The translations under genes were made by a program, and so were the position numbers. The notes beneath the pieces were generated by a model, which had not been told where the DNA came from, did not search any database, and saw only the letters and a program-made list of their open reading frames with translations. Below are positions 19,535 through 29,973 of a stretch of DNA of 64,000 nt, in pieces. Source of the DNA: Amia ocellicauda (Eukaryota; Chordata; Actinopteri; Amiiformes; Amiidae); NCBI RefSeq assembly GCF_036373705.1, contig NC_089855.1, forward strand, positions 5,208,501 through 5,272,500, given 5' to 3'. Positions within the stretch are counted from its first letter, which is position 1. The number at the start of each line of letters is the position of its first letter.

Positions 19535-22500
19535 TATACACTCACCTAAAGGATTATTAGGAACACCATACTAATACTGTGTTTGACCCCCTTTCGCCTT
19601 CAGAACTGCTTTAATTCTACGTGGCATTGATTCAACAAGGTGCTGAAAGCATTCTTTAGAAATGTTGGCCCATATTGATAGGATAGCATCTTGCAGTTGA
19701 TGGAGATTTGTGGGATGCACATCCAGGGCACGAAGCTCCCGTTCCACCACATCCCAAAGATGCTCTATTGGGTTGAGATCTGGTGACTGTGGGGGCCAGT
19801 TTAGTACAGTGAACTCATTGTCATGTTCAAGAAACCAATTTGAAATGATTTGACCTTTGTGACATGGTGCATTATCCTGCTGGAAGTAGCCATCAGAGGA
19901 TGGGTACATGGTGGTCATAATGGGATGGACATGGTCAGAAACAATGCTCAGGTAGGCCGTGGCATTTAAACGATGCCCAATTGGCACTAAGGGGCCTAAA
20001 GTGTGCCAAGAAAACATCCCCCACACCATTACACCACCACCACCAGCCTGCACAGTGGTAACAAGGCATGATGGATCCATGTTCTCATTCTGTTTACGCC
20101 AAATTCTGACTCTACCATCTGAATGTCTCAACAGAAATCGAGACTCATCAGACCAGGCAACATTTTTCCAGTCTTCAACTGTCCAATTTTGGTGAGCTTG
20201 TGCAAATTGTAGCCTCTTTTTCCTATTTGTAGTGGAGATGAGTGGTACCCGGTGGGGTCTTCTGCTGTTGTAGCCCATCCGCCTCAAGGTTGTACGTGTT
20301 GTGGCTTCACAAATGCTTTGCTGCATACCTCGGTTGTAACGAGTGGTTATTTCAGTCAAAGTTGCTCTTCTATCAGCTTGAATCAGTCGGCCCATTCTCT
20401 GACCTCTAGCATCAACAAGGCATTTTCGCCCACAGGACTGCCGCATACTGGATGTTTTTCCCTTTTCACACCATTCTTTGTAAACCCTAGAAATGGTTGT
20501 GCGTGAAAATCCCAGTAACTGAGCAGATGGTGCCAGACGGGCCGGTCTGAGTATTTCACAAACAACCATGCCACGCTCAAAATTGCTTAAATCACCTTTC
20601 TTTCCCATTCAGACATTCAGTTTGGAGTTCAGGAGATTGTCTTGACCAGGACCACACCCCTAAATGCATTGAAGCAACTGCCATGTGATTGGTTGGTTAG
20701 ATAATTGCATTAATGAGAAATTGAACAGGTGTTCCTAATAATCCTTTAGGTGAGTGTGTGTGTGTATGTATGTATATATATATATATATATATATAATGT
20801 TTTTTTTTTTTAAGTTGTTTTTCACTGTATATGAATACTCAGAAGAAAAGGATTTATCTCCTGTTGTACCCTGGTGGACGTCTGATTGATTATTCAGTAT
20901 AGAAGGCCATTTTAATAATCATAACTCTTTTTATTGGGTAGGCTGCACTAGTTTAAGAAGCAGGTTGGTAAAGTGTGAAAAATGTTCTGCAACACAGGAT
21001 GGTAAACCAACACCAGATGTTCTCTGGCATTCAGTGGCAAAAACCTATGAACCAAAGGCCTGAAGAAAGCGGCAGTGAATGGAAGTCGATTCACTTGTGA
21101 TATTGATCGCATCACCAGTACTAGTGCTATCGTGAGGTCTGTTGTGAAAAGCTTTCTGAATAGAGCAGGAGGCCATTAATTCTAGATCTGCTGCTGGTCT
21201 GATTTGGATTTTGAAGACATTGGTGTTGTCCTTTTCAGGTGCTTGTTTTACCAAACACTCTTCTTGAGCCCATAATACTTTTGCATCTTTATCTACATAT
21301 TCACAGCATTTACACCCTTCTGCCCTATTTTGTATATTTTTAGAAGAAAAATAAACCACTAGCACATTTTTAAAATTCCAAGTAAATACTTGGGGTGGGG
21401 GGGGCTCCTTTGCTTTTCACCCGCACATACTGCATTTCTTAGTATGTGTGGGAATTTATAATAGTTTATAATATAATTTATATAGTATTTAGTATTATAT
21501 AGTATTTAGGAAAATGCATGTTTGGTTGAATGGTTCCACTGTAAGCGAGTCCTGTCTCGCACTGAGTTACTATGAAGTGTGTTATTATCTAAACAGTGCT
21601 GAGAATCGCACCATTGCATCGCCTTTTTTTGCAACCATGTTTTCATGGCAACTCTTCAAGGTCAACTAAAGAGAGAGCTGTGCGTTGTAGGTCAGCTGAA
21701 GACGCAGAGAGAGGACAAAAATGTTCCCCTTCTAGTAATGCTAGGATTAGATAGATAAATGCAAGTAACTTGTAAGTAAGGAATTTGTAATAGAAACTTA
21801 TGCTTAATTTCTTAGCTTCTTCTGTTACACTCTTGCTTACCTGAAAAACATAATTGTGCTGCAAAGAGGCTACTAATGACCGCTGTGGGCATCCAGACGC
21901 AATTAAAAGCCAGGTTGAAGGCTTTGATGGCTCAGATCGATAGAGCAAAATTAAATTCCAGGATGTGGGTTTTTCTGAGGGGAAATTAAAACTTATTTAA
22001 TGGCTCTTAAATAGAAAATATTGCAGAAGCAATGTGCTTATGGTATATAGTCTTGCTAAATGAATTGCCTTGTAGGAACTTAATCGGGCAGGTGTGAAAT
22101 CCAATTTCTGGCCTTTGTGGGCGAGTTGGGTTGGGATTGGCTGACTCTAAGAGGTGGTGTGAAATGTTTAGTTTAATGTCTGTGAGTAGCAAGCGAATAA
22201 AGAGGAGCAGTGTAGGCTTACCTGGGCCCTCTGAGCACAGGGGGGGATTGTGCTCATCTGTCTTTCAGGCTGGAAATAAGAGGCTTCGCCAGTGAGTTAG
22301 TGTCAGTATAAACCTTCAGTCTGCAAAGAGTTGAGAGAAAAGGTAGATCACTGCAGATGCTAAACTTAAATGCCTTTCATAGCAATGGTCAGGATGTAGT
22401 AAAGCTCTATAACCCATACCTCACTCGCTTAGAGATTTGAATATTTTCAATCACTGCCTTACATTTTGATGAGATTCTTAACTGCTTTTAGTTAGAGCTG

Positions 22501-25500
22501 CTTTCTACTAACCACTAAACGCACTGTTGTATTGCTTTGTACAGGCAGGCAGAAGTGAGGATGACATTCTTACTGAGCTCATTTCTCATTTGCCATGCAG
22601 TGCAATTACCGATATTCTTGGCAAATGCATATTTATAAAATCTATAACTTCACAGGCCAGGGCATCAGCTCTGTGTATCCCCCAGCGCTGCAGCGTTGTG
22701 TGTTTGTGATATGCGTTGCCCTGTGTTTTGCATCCTTCAGCCTGACCTGCTGCTTGCTGTTGTTGAACCGGTGCCACTGTGTTGGGGGGAGCTGGGGGTT
22801 TTGCGCGTCTGTGTTCGTGTCTCTCAATAAGCTGTTGTGCGTTTCTTCCCTATAGCCACGCCATGAGTATTTTAATGTGCCTGTGTACTAAAAGGCCGCG
22901 CTGCTGCTCCTGCATGCTGACCTGCCTGCGAGGGGCTCCCGTCGTCTCTGCGCTCCTGGGGCTGGGGGTCTGCCGCTGCATCCATGCCTGGCTCGCGTGC
23001 GCAATCTCCCATCGCTGCTTGACCATGTGACCTCTTCTCTGTGCGGCATCTTCTTTTTTTTGGCTGTAGTGCTGTTGTCAGTCTCTCCAATGCATGCGTT
23101 GTGTACTGTAAACAAGCTCTTGTTTTGTTTTTGTTTTTGTCTTTTCGTTTTGTTTTGTTTTCCCCCCAAACCATTTTTGCTCCTGTCAATAAACCGTAAG
23201 GAAGTGATACTGTGTTGTAATAAACCCGAAACGTAGCCCCTGGTGATCAGTTATGAGATGTTAACAGCATTGGATGCTGCCTTTAGTGGTGGAGGAATGT
23301 GAAAAGCATCTGACTCAAATCACTGGGGTCCTCGTCCGTAATAGGGAGGCAGTGTTTTCATTCACTGTTTTCATGAAATCTGTGCTGGCCCCTTCGAGGG
23401 ACAGTGTCTCACAGTAGAGTCCTTTTGACCCGGCTGAAATGCAGATTAAACTGAAGAGGCATTTCAGAGGCAAGAACAGTCTCTGAAGGGGGATTTTATA
23501 TCCTATTCCTCAAGACCAGATGTCTCCTTTTATTTGTGTTAGTGTTTTGTTAATGTTTTTATTATTTTCCTCTCTCTGTCAGCTTGAAAGTATGCTAACT
23601 GTTCTTGTGCCCATCAAAACAAAGAAAAGCCCACATGGTTAATACTTTACACCCAAACCATGAACAGTCATGTTTCTAACACTGTTCAAATAAAGACGTT
23701 TGTCTTGAGACAGCATTTGATGGGGGAGTAAGGTCCAATCAATACCACTTTATCAGTTGTAACTATGTATAACTATCCATTAGTTCAGGACTTATCTAAC
23801 TATATAGTATGTTTATAATCTCTACCTATACAACTGCACAATTTGTGTGTCAAGTTATATTCTTATCCTGTATTTGAAAGCATTTTAATCTGTGATTCAT
23901 TTAGTTTAATTAATTTAAGGAACAATAATCATTAATGTTCAGTGATTTGATATTTTTAGTATGTTGGACGGTGCTCATTCACCCGAGAGCAAGTGAAAAC
24001 TATTTCGGTTGATCTGATTTAAGATGGGGGAGCTGTAAACCTTTGACTGCCGCTCCCACTGAAATCATATAGCGTCAGTCTGAGGTTTACACCCCCTGTT
24101 CTAACTCCTGGTGTGACTGTTTTCAACCACAGCTCTATATAAGGTACATTTCTCCCCTTTAACTGCCTGTTTTATATGGCAAGAACACTACTGAAGGAGG
24201 AATCCCATTATCCAAGGTAAGATCAGTCTTCTGAAAGGAAATGAAACCTCTCAAGCGCTTATTTCTTTCACAGCAGGTGTTCCTTCGTTCTCAAAATTAC
24301 CTTGTCATTACTTATAATGTTAGAGCACTTGTGTAATTGTGAAACATTAAGGTATGAATACATTACAAATAATAAGCTAATGTATGCACTGAACAGGTTT
24401 TAATAGGGAGGCATTTTTAAAGATCTTGGTGTTTGTTTTCATGAAGCTCAAGACAATGTAACAACACTTGTTGCCGAGGCTCTGAAAAACACGTTTGAGT
24501 TACAGGTGGGGGGGATCACTCGACTCAATACAGATGATGAACATTTAGTTGGTTTGTCTTGGTGTACCCCAAAGAACAAGAGTACACAAACCAGACCAGC
24601 TCAATTATTTAAATGGAATCTCGTGTATTTGACAATCTCGGGATGACAGTGTGTGAGTAGAGCGTGCTGTTGCAATACGAATTAAAGTGGGCGGCTGCTT
24701 ATTATTTCTGCTGTGGGAGTAATTTAATATACTGCATCGTCTGGAGCACCGTCAATGGGAGGTCTCCTTACAGCATCAGCTGAATAAGCTGGGCTTGAAC
24801 AACAACTGGATACAAACAGTGCATCGGTGTACATGGTGGCTGTCAGTTAGTTATTTGCAAAATTATTTGCAGTGGGCAGTCCAGAATACGTATTTGTGAG
24901 AAAATTGAATTGAACCCCATTGTAGTTAACATTTATGCACAAGTTTTTAAGTTCGTAAGCTTGAACACCCCCCCCTGTAAACTAAGACTAATCTAGCCTC
25001 CGAGAGTGAGAGCATAGGCTATATAATTTGAATTGGGCAAAAGGATTTGACGTCTATGGCAGATGGGAGACATAGATACCTGGCGACACCTGAAAACTGA
25101 CTGTTCTCTGCATTTCCTGGGCTGCTTTTGAAGCGTGTTTGTCCTGCTGTGTTTTCTGTGTGAAACCTGTTCAGTCAAGGCCTCCATATAAATAAAATAT
25201 CATCATATGCCACACGTCTTCTCTCTGTGGCTTTTTTGGAGTAATGGGTTTTTATTGCCGAGTTTTGCTGCTGTTTACCGATGCCTGATGCCCTCTGTGC
25301 TTTTCTGCTTTACACAAGACCGCTTTTCAGAACAGTATCATTCCCGGAGACCAGTCGCCAGGGGTAGTTGAGTAATCTTCAATACGGGTTCAGCTGTACA
25401 TTTGTGTTTTATGGACTATAAAATCAAAGAGATGCGTCTCGCCTCTCCTAGTCTTTATAAAAGAGGAAAAAACTGCTTGAGCTTCATCGTCGCACCTTAG

Positions 25501-27439
25501 CAAAACTCTTCTCGCTGTGTCTGTGGCTGTATCCCGATTGCTTTATAAATAGATGTGTATGTAACTATAGACCATGCTTGAACAGAACCGTTGTTTGGCT
25601 TTCACACACTGTCTGTGAAGATCGTATTAAATCAGTTTTAATTAGGAGGAGGAATGCTTTGTTCCCATAATCCGACTCCAACAAAGGTCGAGGATTATTA
25701 GCTTTCTTCTCAATAAAGATTGTTATTCTCGTGTGTTTTACTGGCACCCATGAGCCCCCTTCTCTGGAGCTGACATTCTTGAGCAGATTGGGTTTTTGGC
25801 CGGGTTGATGGCCAAATTAAATCTTAATCATTATGTAACTCACCCCCTCACCCCCAGAATTTACATTTAAATACACGGGGACGACCTCCTAAAGTGAATC
25901 TCCTCCCCTTTTCCGGTCTCCATAAAATTTAACTTCATATTTGCTTTTAAATATATTTGTATGGCTTGATTTAAATTAATTTTTGAGTGGTAATTAGATT
26001 CTCAAAAACGAATGATACCAGTAATAATGTTTGCTTCCCGGCCAGGCACAGCTTTATTATTGTATTCAGCAGCGGACACGGGATTGAAGCACCGAGAAAG
26101 GAGTGTTTATTTTTTAATTGTAGTGAGTCTTCCTGCATATTCTGTTGTTCCTGTTGTCAAATTTTAATATAGTAATCTTTTTTTGTACAAGTACAAGTGC
26201 TTTTACCTGCAGTGCCTCCACATCTCGTCACAGGGAGGTAGGAAGCCAGTAGTGGCCTCCTGTATTGAGTGCTCTTAGTACCTCTCTTATCTTGGGTTTT
26301 GAGCTAATGTATGAGATGTGTTGTAAATCTCAACTGTTTTACAGCTTTTATATTTAAAGATTGGGTCACAATGTGGTCACAAACCAATCAAAACACATTT
26401 ATTTTTCCTTCTCCCTGTACAGTGTAAATCAGTGTTTGCAACATTTTTGTCCTTATGCAACTCTTCTCTTTACTTTGTGGCAAACCTCATGTTAGGATGC
26501 TAAAGTAAGTGTCACTGGTTACATACGTCATCTAGCAATTAAAGAGACAGTAAAGCTTTTTAGCCCTGTGATTTAAATGGCATTTGATTTATATTAGTAT
26601 TATTATTATTTTTAATAGCAATGTTGAATATATTAATGGATTGTGGGAATTCAACTCTCATCCAGATGTTTGCCTAGTGTCCTAGTATCTATAAATCTTG
26701 TTAAGAAGCTGTGCCTGATTGGTCTGTGTATATATTTGTATGTTTGTATCTGGCCAGGGCGATCAGTGCAGTATTGATCAGCAGCAGAAACTCATTGACT
26801 CCTGTTGACCTAGATACACAGGCACTGGGCAAGCTCCGCACCTAGGTTTGAGCGGTCTGATTGGCTGGAAAGCTAATTAACGATGAGGTATTCCCTGATA
26901 ACACCTCCTCTGGCTTTCAGAGAAGTGGTATTTTGTAGAATGATGAGACCACAGCATTACACATTCCACATACCTGTAATCTGGAAGTTGTTCTGCATCC
27001 ATTAAGACAAATTAAAAGCAGAAGGGGGGAGGAATGAAGTATATATTAGACCACCTGTGCCATTCAAACATGTGAATGGAAAGTCCTCAGAAGGCAATAA
27101 CCTAAAAATCATGATCCTTAAAGCGCACTGTCTCTTTAATGTCATTCACGCACCACATCTCCCAGCATCGTCCTTGTGCCAGCACACAGGCCCAGAGACG
27201 CCCCTCCATTTTTTCCCCTCCACTGGCCTCGCTCATCTGTATTTCGCCATCTTATGAATCCTCCTTGTCTTGTGGTGCATAATTGCTGTTTCCATTATCC
27301 AGTGCTCAGAGCTGAAAGCGACAGGACTGCTGTGCTCGCTCTCTCTCTCTCATATCTCACTCTCTCTGATGCTCTCCCCACCCCCCCGCAGGAAGCTGAG
27401 ACCCCGCGCAGCGTCCTCGAAGAGATTGGACTGACATAG
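11390..27439 (+). CDS. AP1S2: AP-1 clathrin adaptor small subunit sigma-1B
   Basis: This is the small (sigma, longin-fold) subunit of the AP-1 adaptor, which sorts cargo into clathrin-coated vesicles between trans-Golgi network and endosomes. Constitutive coding exons: 11390-11568, 15508-15616, 15907-16044, 27392-27439, with stop TAG at 27437-27439. The sum is 474 nt, 157 residues, the same length as the human protein. It opens [19 protein letters not shown], continues through [19 protein letters not shown] and [20 protein letters not shown], and ends [15 protein letters not shown]. The tail and [18 protein letters not shown] separate AP1S2 from AP1S1 and AP1S3. All splice sites are GT-AG. 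The last intron (16045-27391) is over 11 kb and contains an alternative terminal exon, a 9-nt microexon and a complete Tc1 transposon, listed separately. The other large intron (11569-15507) contains a LINE fragment. The gene converges on ZRSR2. Confidence 0.96.
12359..12876 (-). mobile_element. CR1/L2-like LINE, 5'-truncated 3' end
   Basis: This minus-strand copy, about 520 bp, matches the 3' ends of the two longer copies at 31506 and 47378, including the sense segment cagttctgggctccacactt and the terminal block ending near ctcctctcgattgt. It lies in AP1S2 intron 2 and holds only the end of the reverse transcriptase ORF region, broken by stops. It is truncated at a different 5' point from the other two copies. 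Confidence 0.85.
19497..19538. repeat. (TA)n microsatellite at the left end of a Tc1 element
   Basis: A nearly pure TA run abuts the left terminal inverted repeat of the transposon at 19539, consistent with insertion at a TA target. A matching TG/TA run (about 20757-20797) follows the right end. Confidence 0.85.
19539..20756 (-). mobile_element. Tc1/mariner transposon, DD36E type, apparently complete
   Basis: The element is about 1.2 kb with perfect 29-bp terminal inverted repeats at 19539-19567 and 20728-20756, beginning CACTCACCTAAAGGATTATT. It lies in a TA/TG microsatellite inside AP1S2 intron 4. TA precedes the left end; the expected TA after the right end reads TG, probably altered by microsatellite change. 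It contains one intact transposase ORF on the minus strand. Perfect repeats plus an open frame suggest a young insertion. Confidence 0.92.
19571..20608 (-). CDS. Tc1-like transposase, intact, DD36E catalytic triad
   Basis: A 345-residue cut-and-paste transposase with no stop or frameshift. The N-terminal part (residues about 1-120) has the bipartite helix-turn-helix DNA-binding layout of Tc1 enzymes, with [16 protein letters not shown] in the first helix-turn-helix. Catalytic residues can be read at D154 (WSDESRF), D245 (QQDNAPCH) and E282 ([12 protein letters not shown]). There are 36 residues between the second Asp and the Glu, rather than the 34 of classic Tc1/Sleeping Beauty enzymes, placing it in a DD36E group. 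All three acidic residues are present, so activity is possible but untested. It runs antisense to AP1S2. Confidence 0.93.
   Translation of the reverse strand: MGKKGDLSNFERGMVVCEILRPARLAPSAQLLGFSRTTISRVYKEWCEKGKTSSMRQSCGRKCLVDARGQRMGRLIQADRRATLTEITTRYNRGMQQSICEATTRTTLRRMGYNSRRPHRVPLISTTNRKKRLQFAQAHQNWTVEDWKNVAWSDESRFLLRHSDGRVRIWRKQNENMDPSCLVTTVQAGGGGVMVWGMFSWHTLGPLVPIGHRLNATAYLSIVSDHVHPIMTTMYPSSDGYFQQDNAPCHKGQIISNWFLEHDNEFTVLNWPPQSPDLNPIEHLWDVVERELRALDVHPTNLHQLQDAILSIWANISKECFQHLVESMPRRIKAVLKAKGGQTQY
22856..22891 (+). CDS. AP1S2: Alternative terminal coding exon of AP1S2 (tail [11 protein letters not shown])
   Basis: After a pyrimidine-rich tract and a TATAG acceptor, the sequence reads in the phase of AP1S2 exon 4 as [11 protein letters not shown] followed by TAA (22889-22891). 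Splicing exon 4 (ending LLQE at 16044) to this exon would replace the 15-residue [15 protein letters not shown] tail with 11 residues. AATAAA signals follow at 23188 and 23219. I recall a mammalian AP1S2 isoform with this tail, which would mean the exon is conserved, but I cannot check it here. A chance reading is possible but unlikely given acceptor, phase, stop and poly(A) signals together. Confidence 0.65.
   Translation, partial: PRHEYFNVPVY
23188..23224 (+). terminator. AP1S2: Poly(A) signals for the alternative AP1S2 terminal exon
   Basis: AATAAA occurs at 23188-23193 and again at 23219-23224, roughly 300 bp after the alternative stop codon, giving a short 3' UTR for an intronic terminal exon. 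The assignment depends on that exon being real. Confidence 0.5.
26496..26504 (+). CDS. AP1S2: 9-nt microexon of AP1S2 encoding Asp-Ala-Lys
   Basis: GATGCTAAA is bounded by an acceptor (catgttag) and a consensus donor (gtaagt), with a pyrimidine-rich tract about 20-45 bp upstream. Exon 4 ends and the last exon starts in phase 0, so inclusion adds DAK between LLQE and EAETPRS and yields 160 residues. Mammalian AP1S2 has an isoform with the same DAK insertion at this position, reported (from memory) as a neural microexon controlled by SRRM4/nSR100. TGC motifs, the type used by that factor, occur upstream near 26436 and 26455. Confidence 0.8.
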
Positions 27440-28721
27440 GCCTGACCGCGCCTCGCCAACCCATCTCCAACACTAGTTTGTTTTCTGCCTATGATTTCTG
27501 TGTCCTGCAACTAATGTAATGCTAACTGTATTCATGTTCGTGTCAGTACTGATGTCTTACCCATTTCACTCATCGTTGTTTACTTTTTAAAACCTACTGC
27601 TTGGTACTATACAAACACACACACACAGTATTGCACTCTGCAGAATTTGAATTAATAACGAAGGGATCACCAGATCATATGTTCAGTATTCATTTACAGA
27701 GACTTTAAAACTGCCTTAAGATATTTAAACAGTGTTTCTGCAGCCCGATCAAACTGTGCGACCTTGTTGTCATGTCCTCATGAGAAAAAAAAAAAACAAT
27801 AGTGCAAAGGACAACTGTGAAGTATTTCATGAAAACGTACAATTATCAACATAAAAACATTGTCCTTACTGCTGTTGCAATGACGTGAGCGTCTTTCCCT
27901 GCGATGTCCCATCACACAGCCCTGAGAGAGGCGTTGCATGGGAGGGGGGAAGGTTGTGTAGCATGTGAAGATATATTTATGAATTCATCATGAAATCTAG
28001 ATCTCCAGAACACGATATCAAACACACAACAAGGTGGTATTGTTTTTGCATTGATAATTGTGTTTCCATCGAATACCGTTCGTCTTAGAGTCCGGCCTCA
28101 CCCCCCAACTGTGGTCGTTACACGTAGTCACCGTAGGTCAATTTTGTGTTTTGTCGTTTTCCACAAAATGTGGGGGATATCTCGAGGGCGACAGATCCAA
28201 GGTTTTAGGTGTTCTTGAGCCAGAGAGACAAATGAGACCAGCACTTCTAGTTTACACACACAACAAAATGAAAAAGCCAGAGAAAAAATGAAACCTGCAA
28301 CAGGCACGGGGGATGTGGATTCATATCAGGGCCGTTTGAGTGTTTTAAGACCAAAGAAACACTGTGTCAGAATTGATATTTTGTAAAGCAAATTATATTT
28401 TAGGATGAACTGTGCATGTTGTGTGTTGTTAAAAAGGGACGCAAGAAAGGGATATGTTATTAAACCAAAGACTTTTCAGTTTTTTTTCTGTTTTGTTTTC
28501 TATTCCTTTGGCCAAGTCTAGCCCCAAATTTGGGTATGAACTGCTTATGACAACAGGCTACTGTGAAGTTAAAGCATGACGGAGATCTTTTGATTTCATT
28601 GCCCGATACCCGATTGGAAAAGTATCACTGTGTATAATGGGGGAGAGAACCTGAATATCGCCATCGACATGACTGCGGAGATTTTTATTATAGGCCTGAA
28701 TAACTTTAAACAGACAACAAC

Positions 28722-28917
28722 AATAAAACCTTGTGTGCATGTCCGAGAGGTATTTCCTTCATTTCTGTAGGTCACCCCCCCGCCCCCACGTGATTTCATC
28801 CATTTGTACGTGCACTTGGCATCACTACCATGTCTGTCCCACAGTGAAAGGTGTTGTGTTTTGTACCATTGTCTCTGTGAACCGGTGTTGCGGTGTTTGG
28901 TGTTCAAAGGAAATAAA
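28722..28917 (+). terminator. AP1S2: Poly(A) signals ending the AP1S2 3' UTR
   Basis: AATAAA is present at 28722-28727 and 28912-28917, 1.3-1.5 kb after the AP1S2 stop. The stretch 27440-28930 has no supported ORF and is best read as 3' UTR; which signal is used is unknown. Confidence 0.5.
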
Positions 28918-29252
28918 TTTGTATACACCAGCTGGGCTTCATGTCATTTTCCCCGGACTCCACGTGTGCACAAGAATACATACCGACACAGCGGATACCA
29001 CCAGAGCAACGACAGGCTTTCATGGCATCTTGTGTGGGTAAGTGCTGGAGTGTTAGAAACTGTTGCGTTAGAATTGATCGGAAGACTCAAGACCGCTTCA
29101 TAATCCTCGGGAAACTCAAACAGAACAGCGTTATAAAGTTGCTCCCACACTAAATCTAAATTCACACACACTGATAAATGCTGCCGATGTTTCTCAGTTA
29201 CTAAAAAGCAGCGTGAAAATAAGTTAAATAAAATAATGGATATTGAGTGCGG

Positions 29253-29332
29253 AGATAGATGGCATCCAAGCAAAGGATACTGTAAAAACAAAAAAGTTTT
29301 TAAAGTATCCTTTGCTTGGATGCCATCTATCT
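29253..29332. repeat. Perfect 29-bp inverted repeat (hairpin) between AP1S2 and ZRSR2
   Basis: The left arm 29253-29281 (starting AGATAGATGGCATCCAAGC) is exactly complementary to the right arm 29304-29332. The 22-bp spacer itself holds a short AAAAAC/GTTTTT stem. Either strand would fold into a long perfect hairpin. It lies in the gap between the convergent ends of AP1S2 and ZRSR2. It may be a small palindromic MITE or a small-RNA precursor; I recognise no known family. Confidence 0.85.
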
Positions 29333-29792
29333 TCTGTAATTAATGGTATATTGCTATAATTTGCACTTAATCATGATCAGGTCATATTAGTCAACTGTTC
29401 AGAAAGAGACTAAGGTTTTGGGAAACAGCCTGTCTGTTCAATTGCTGCAGTGGCAGCTTTAACCCGCTCCTGTGTAAAACACCGCCCAGATCAGAGACAG
29501 TTTCGAGCCTGAATCCAAGGGCATAAACCTTTCCTGTCATTTCTATGAAAGAGTTGAAACCTGAACACCTTTCACTCCTGGAACTGATTGTACAGGAAAC
29601 ACCTTCACTGGTTGAGTGAAGTACACCCCTCCCCCGGCGTGTCATGTGACTTGAGCAGTTTGTTCTTAAATAACCAGTGAGGTGTCATTATTATTATCCA
29701 GACTGCTTTACTGGAGATGAAGTTGGGTGTGTGACTGAATAAACTGAGGGAACCTGGCGTTTAAAATGTAAACACAAGAAAAAGAAAAAAAC

Positions 29793-29798
29793 TTTATT
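29793..29798 (-). terminator. ZRSR2: Poly(A) signal of ZRSR2
   Basis: TTTATT on the plus strand reads AATAAA on the minus strand, about 175 bp after the ZRSR2 stop codon, giving a short 3' UTR. The gap to the last AP1S2 signal is under 900 bp. Confidence 0.65.
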
Positions 29799-29973
29799 TA
29801 CAAATATCACAGGAAATAATTCATTTCTATACAGATTTTGTTTTTACAACACAGTTGCTTGATCTGACAGTCGTGACACATTTAGGATGTGAAGCACTGA
29901 GATACAACTCTGCAGCCACTGTTCAGTCCCTGTTGCATCTGCCACACACACCCCACCCCCACTCTGATTACCT

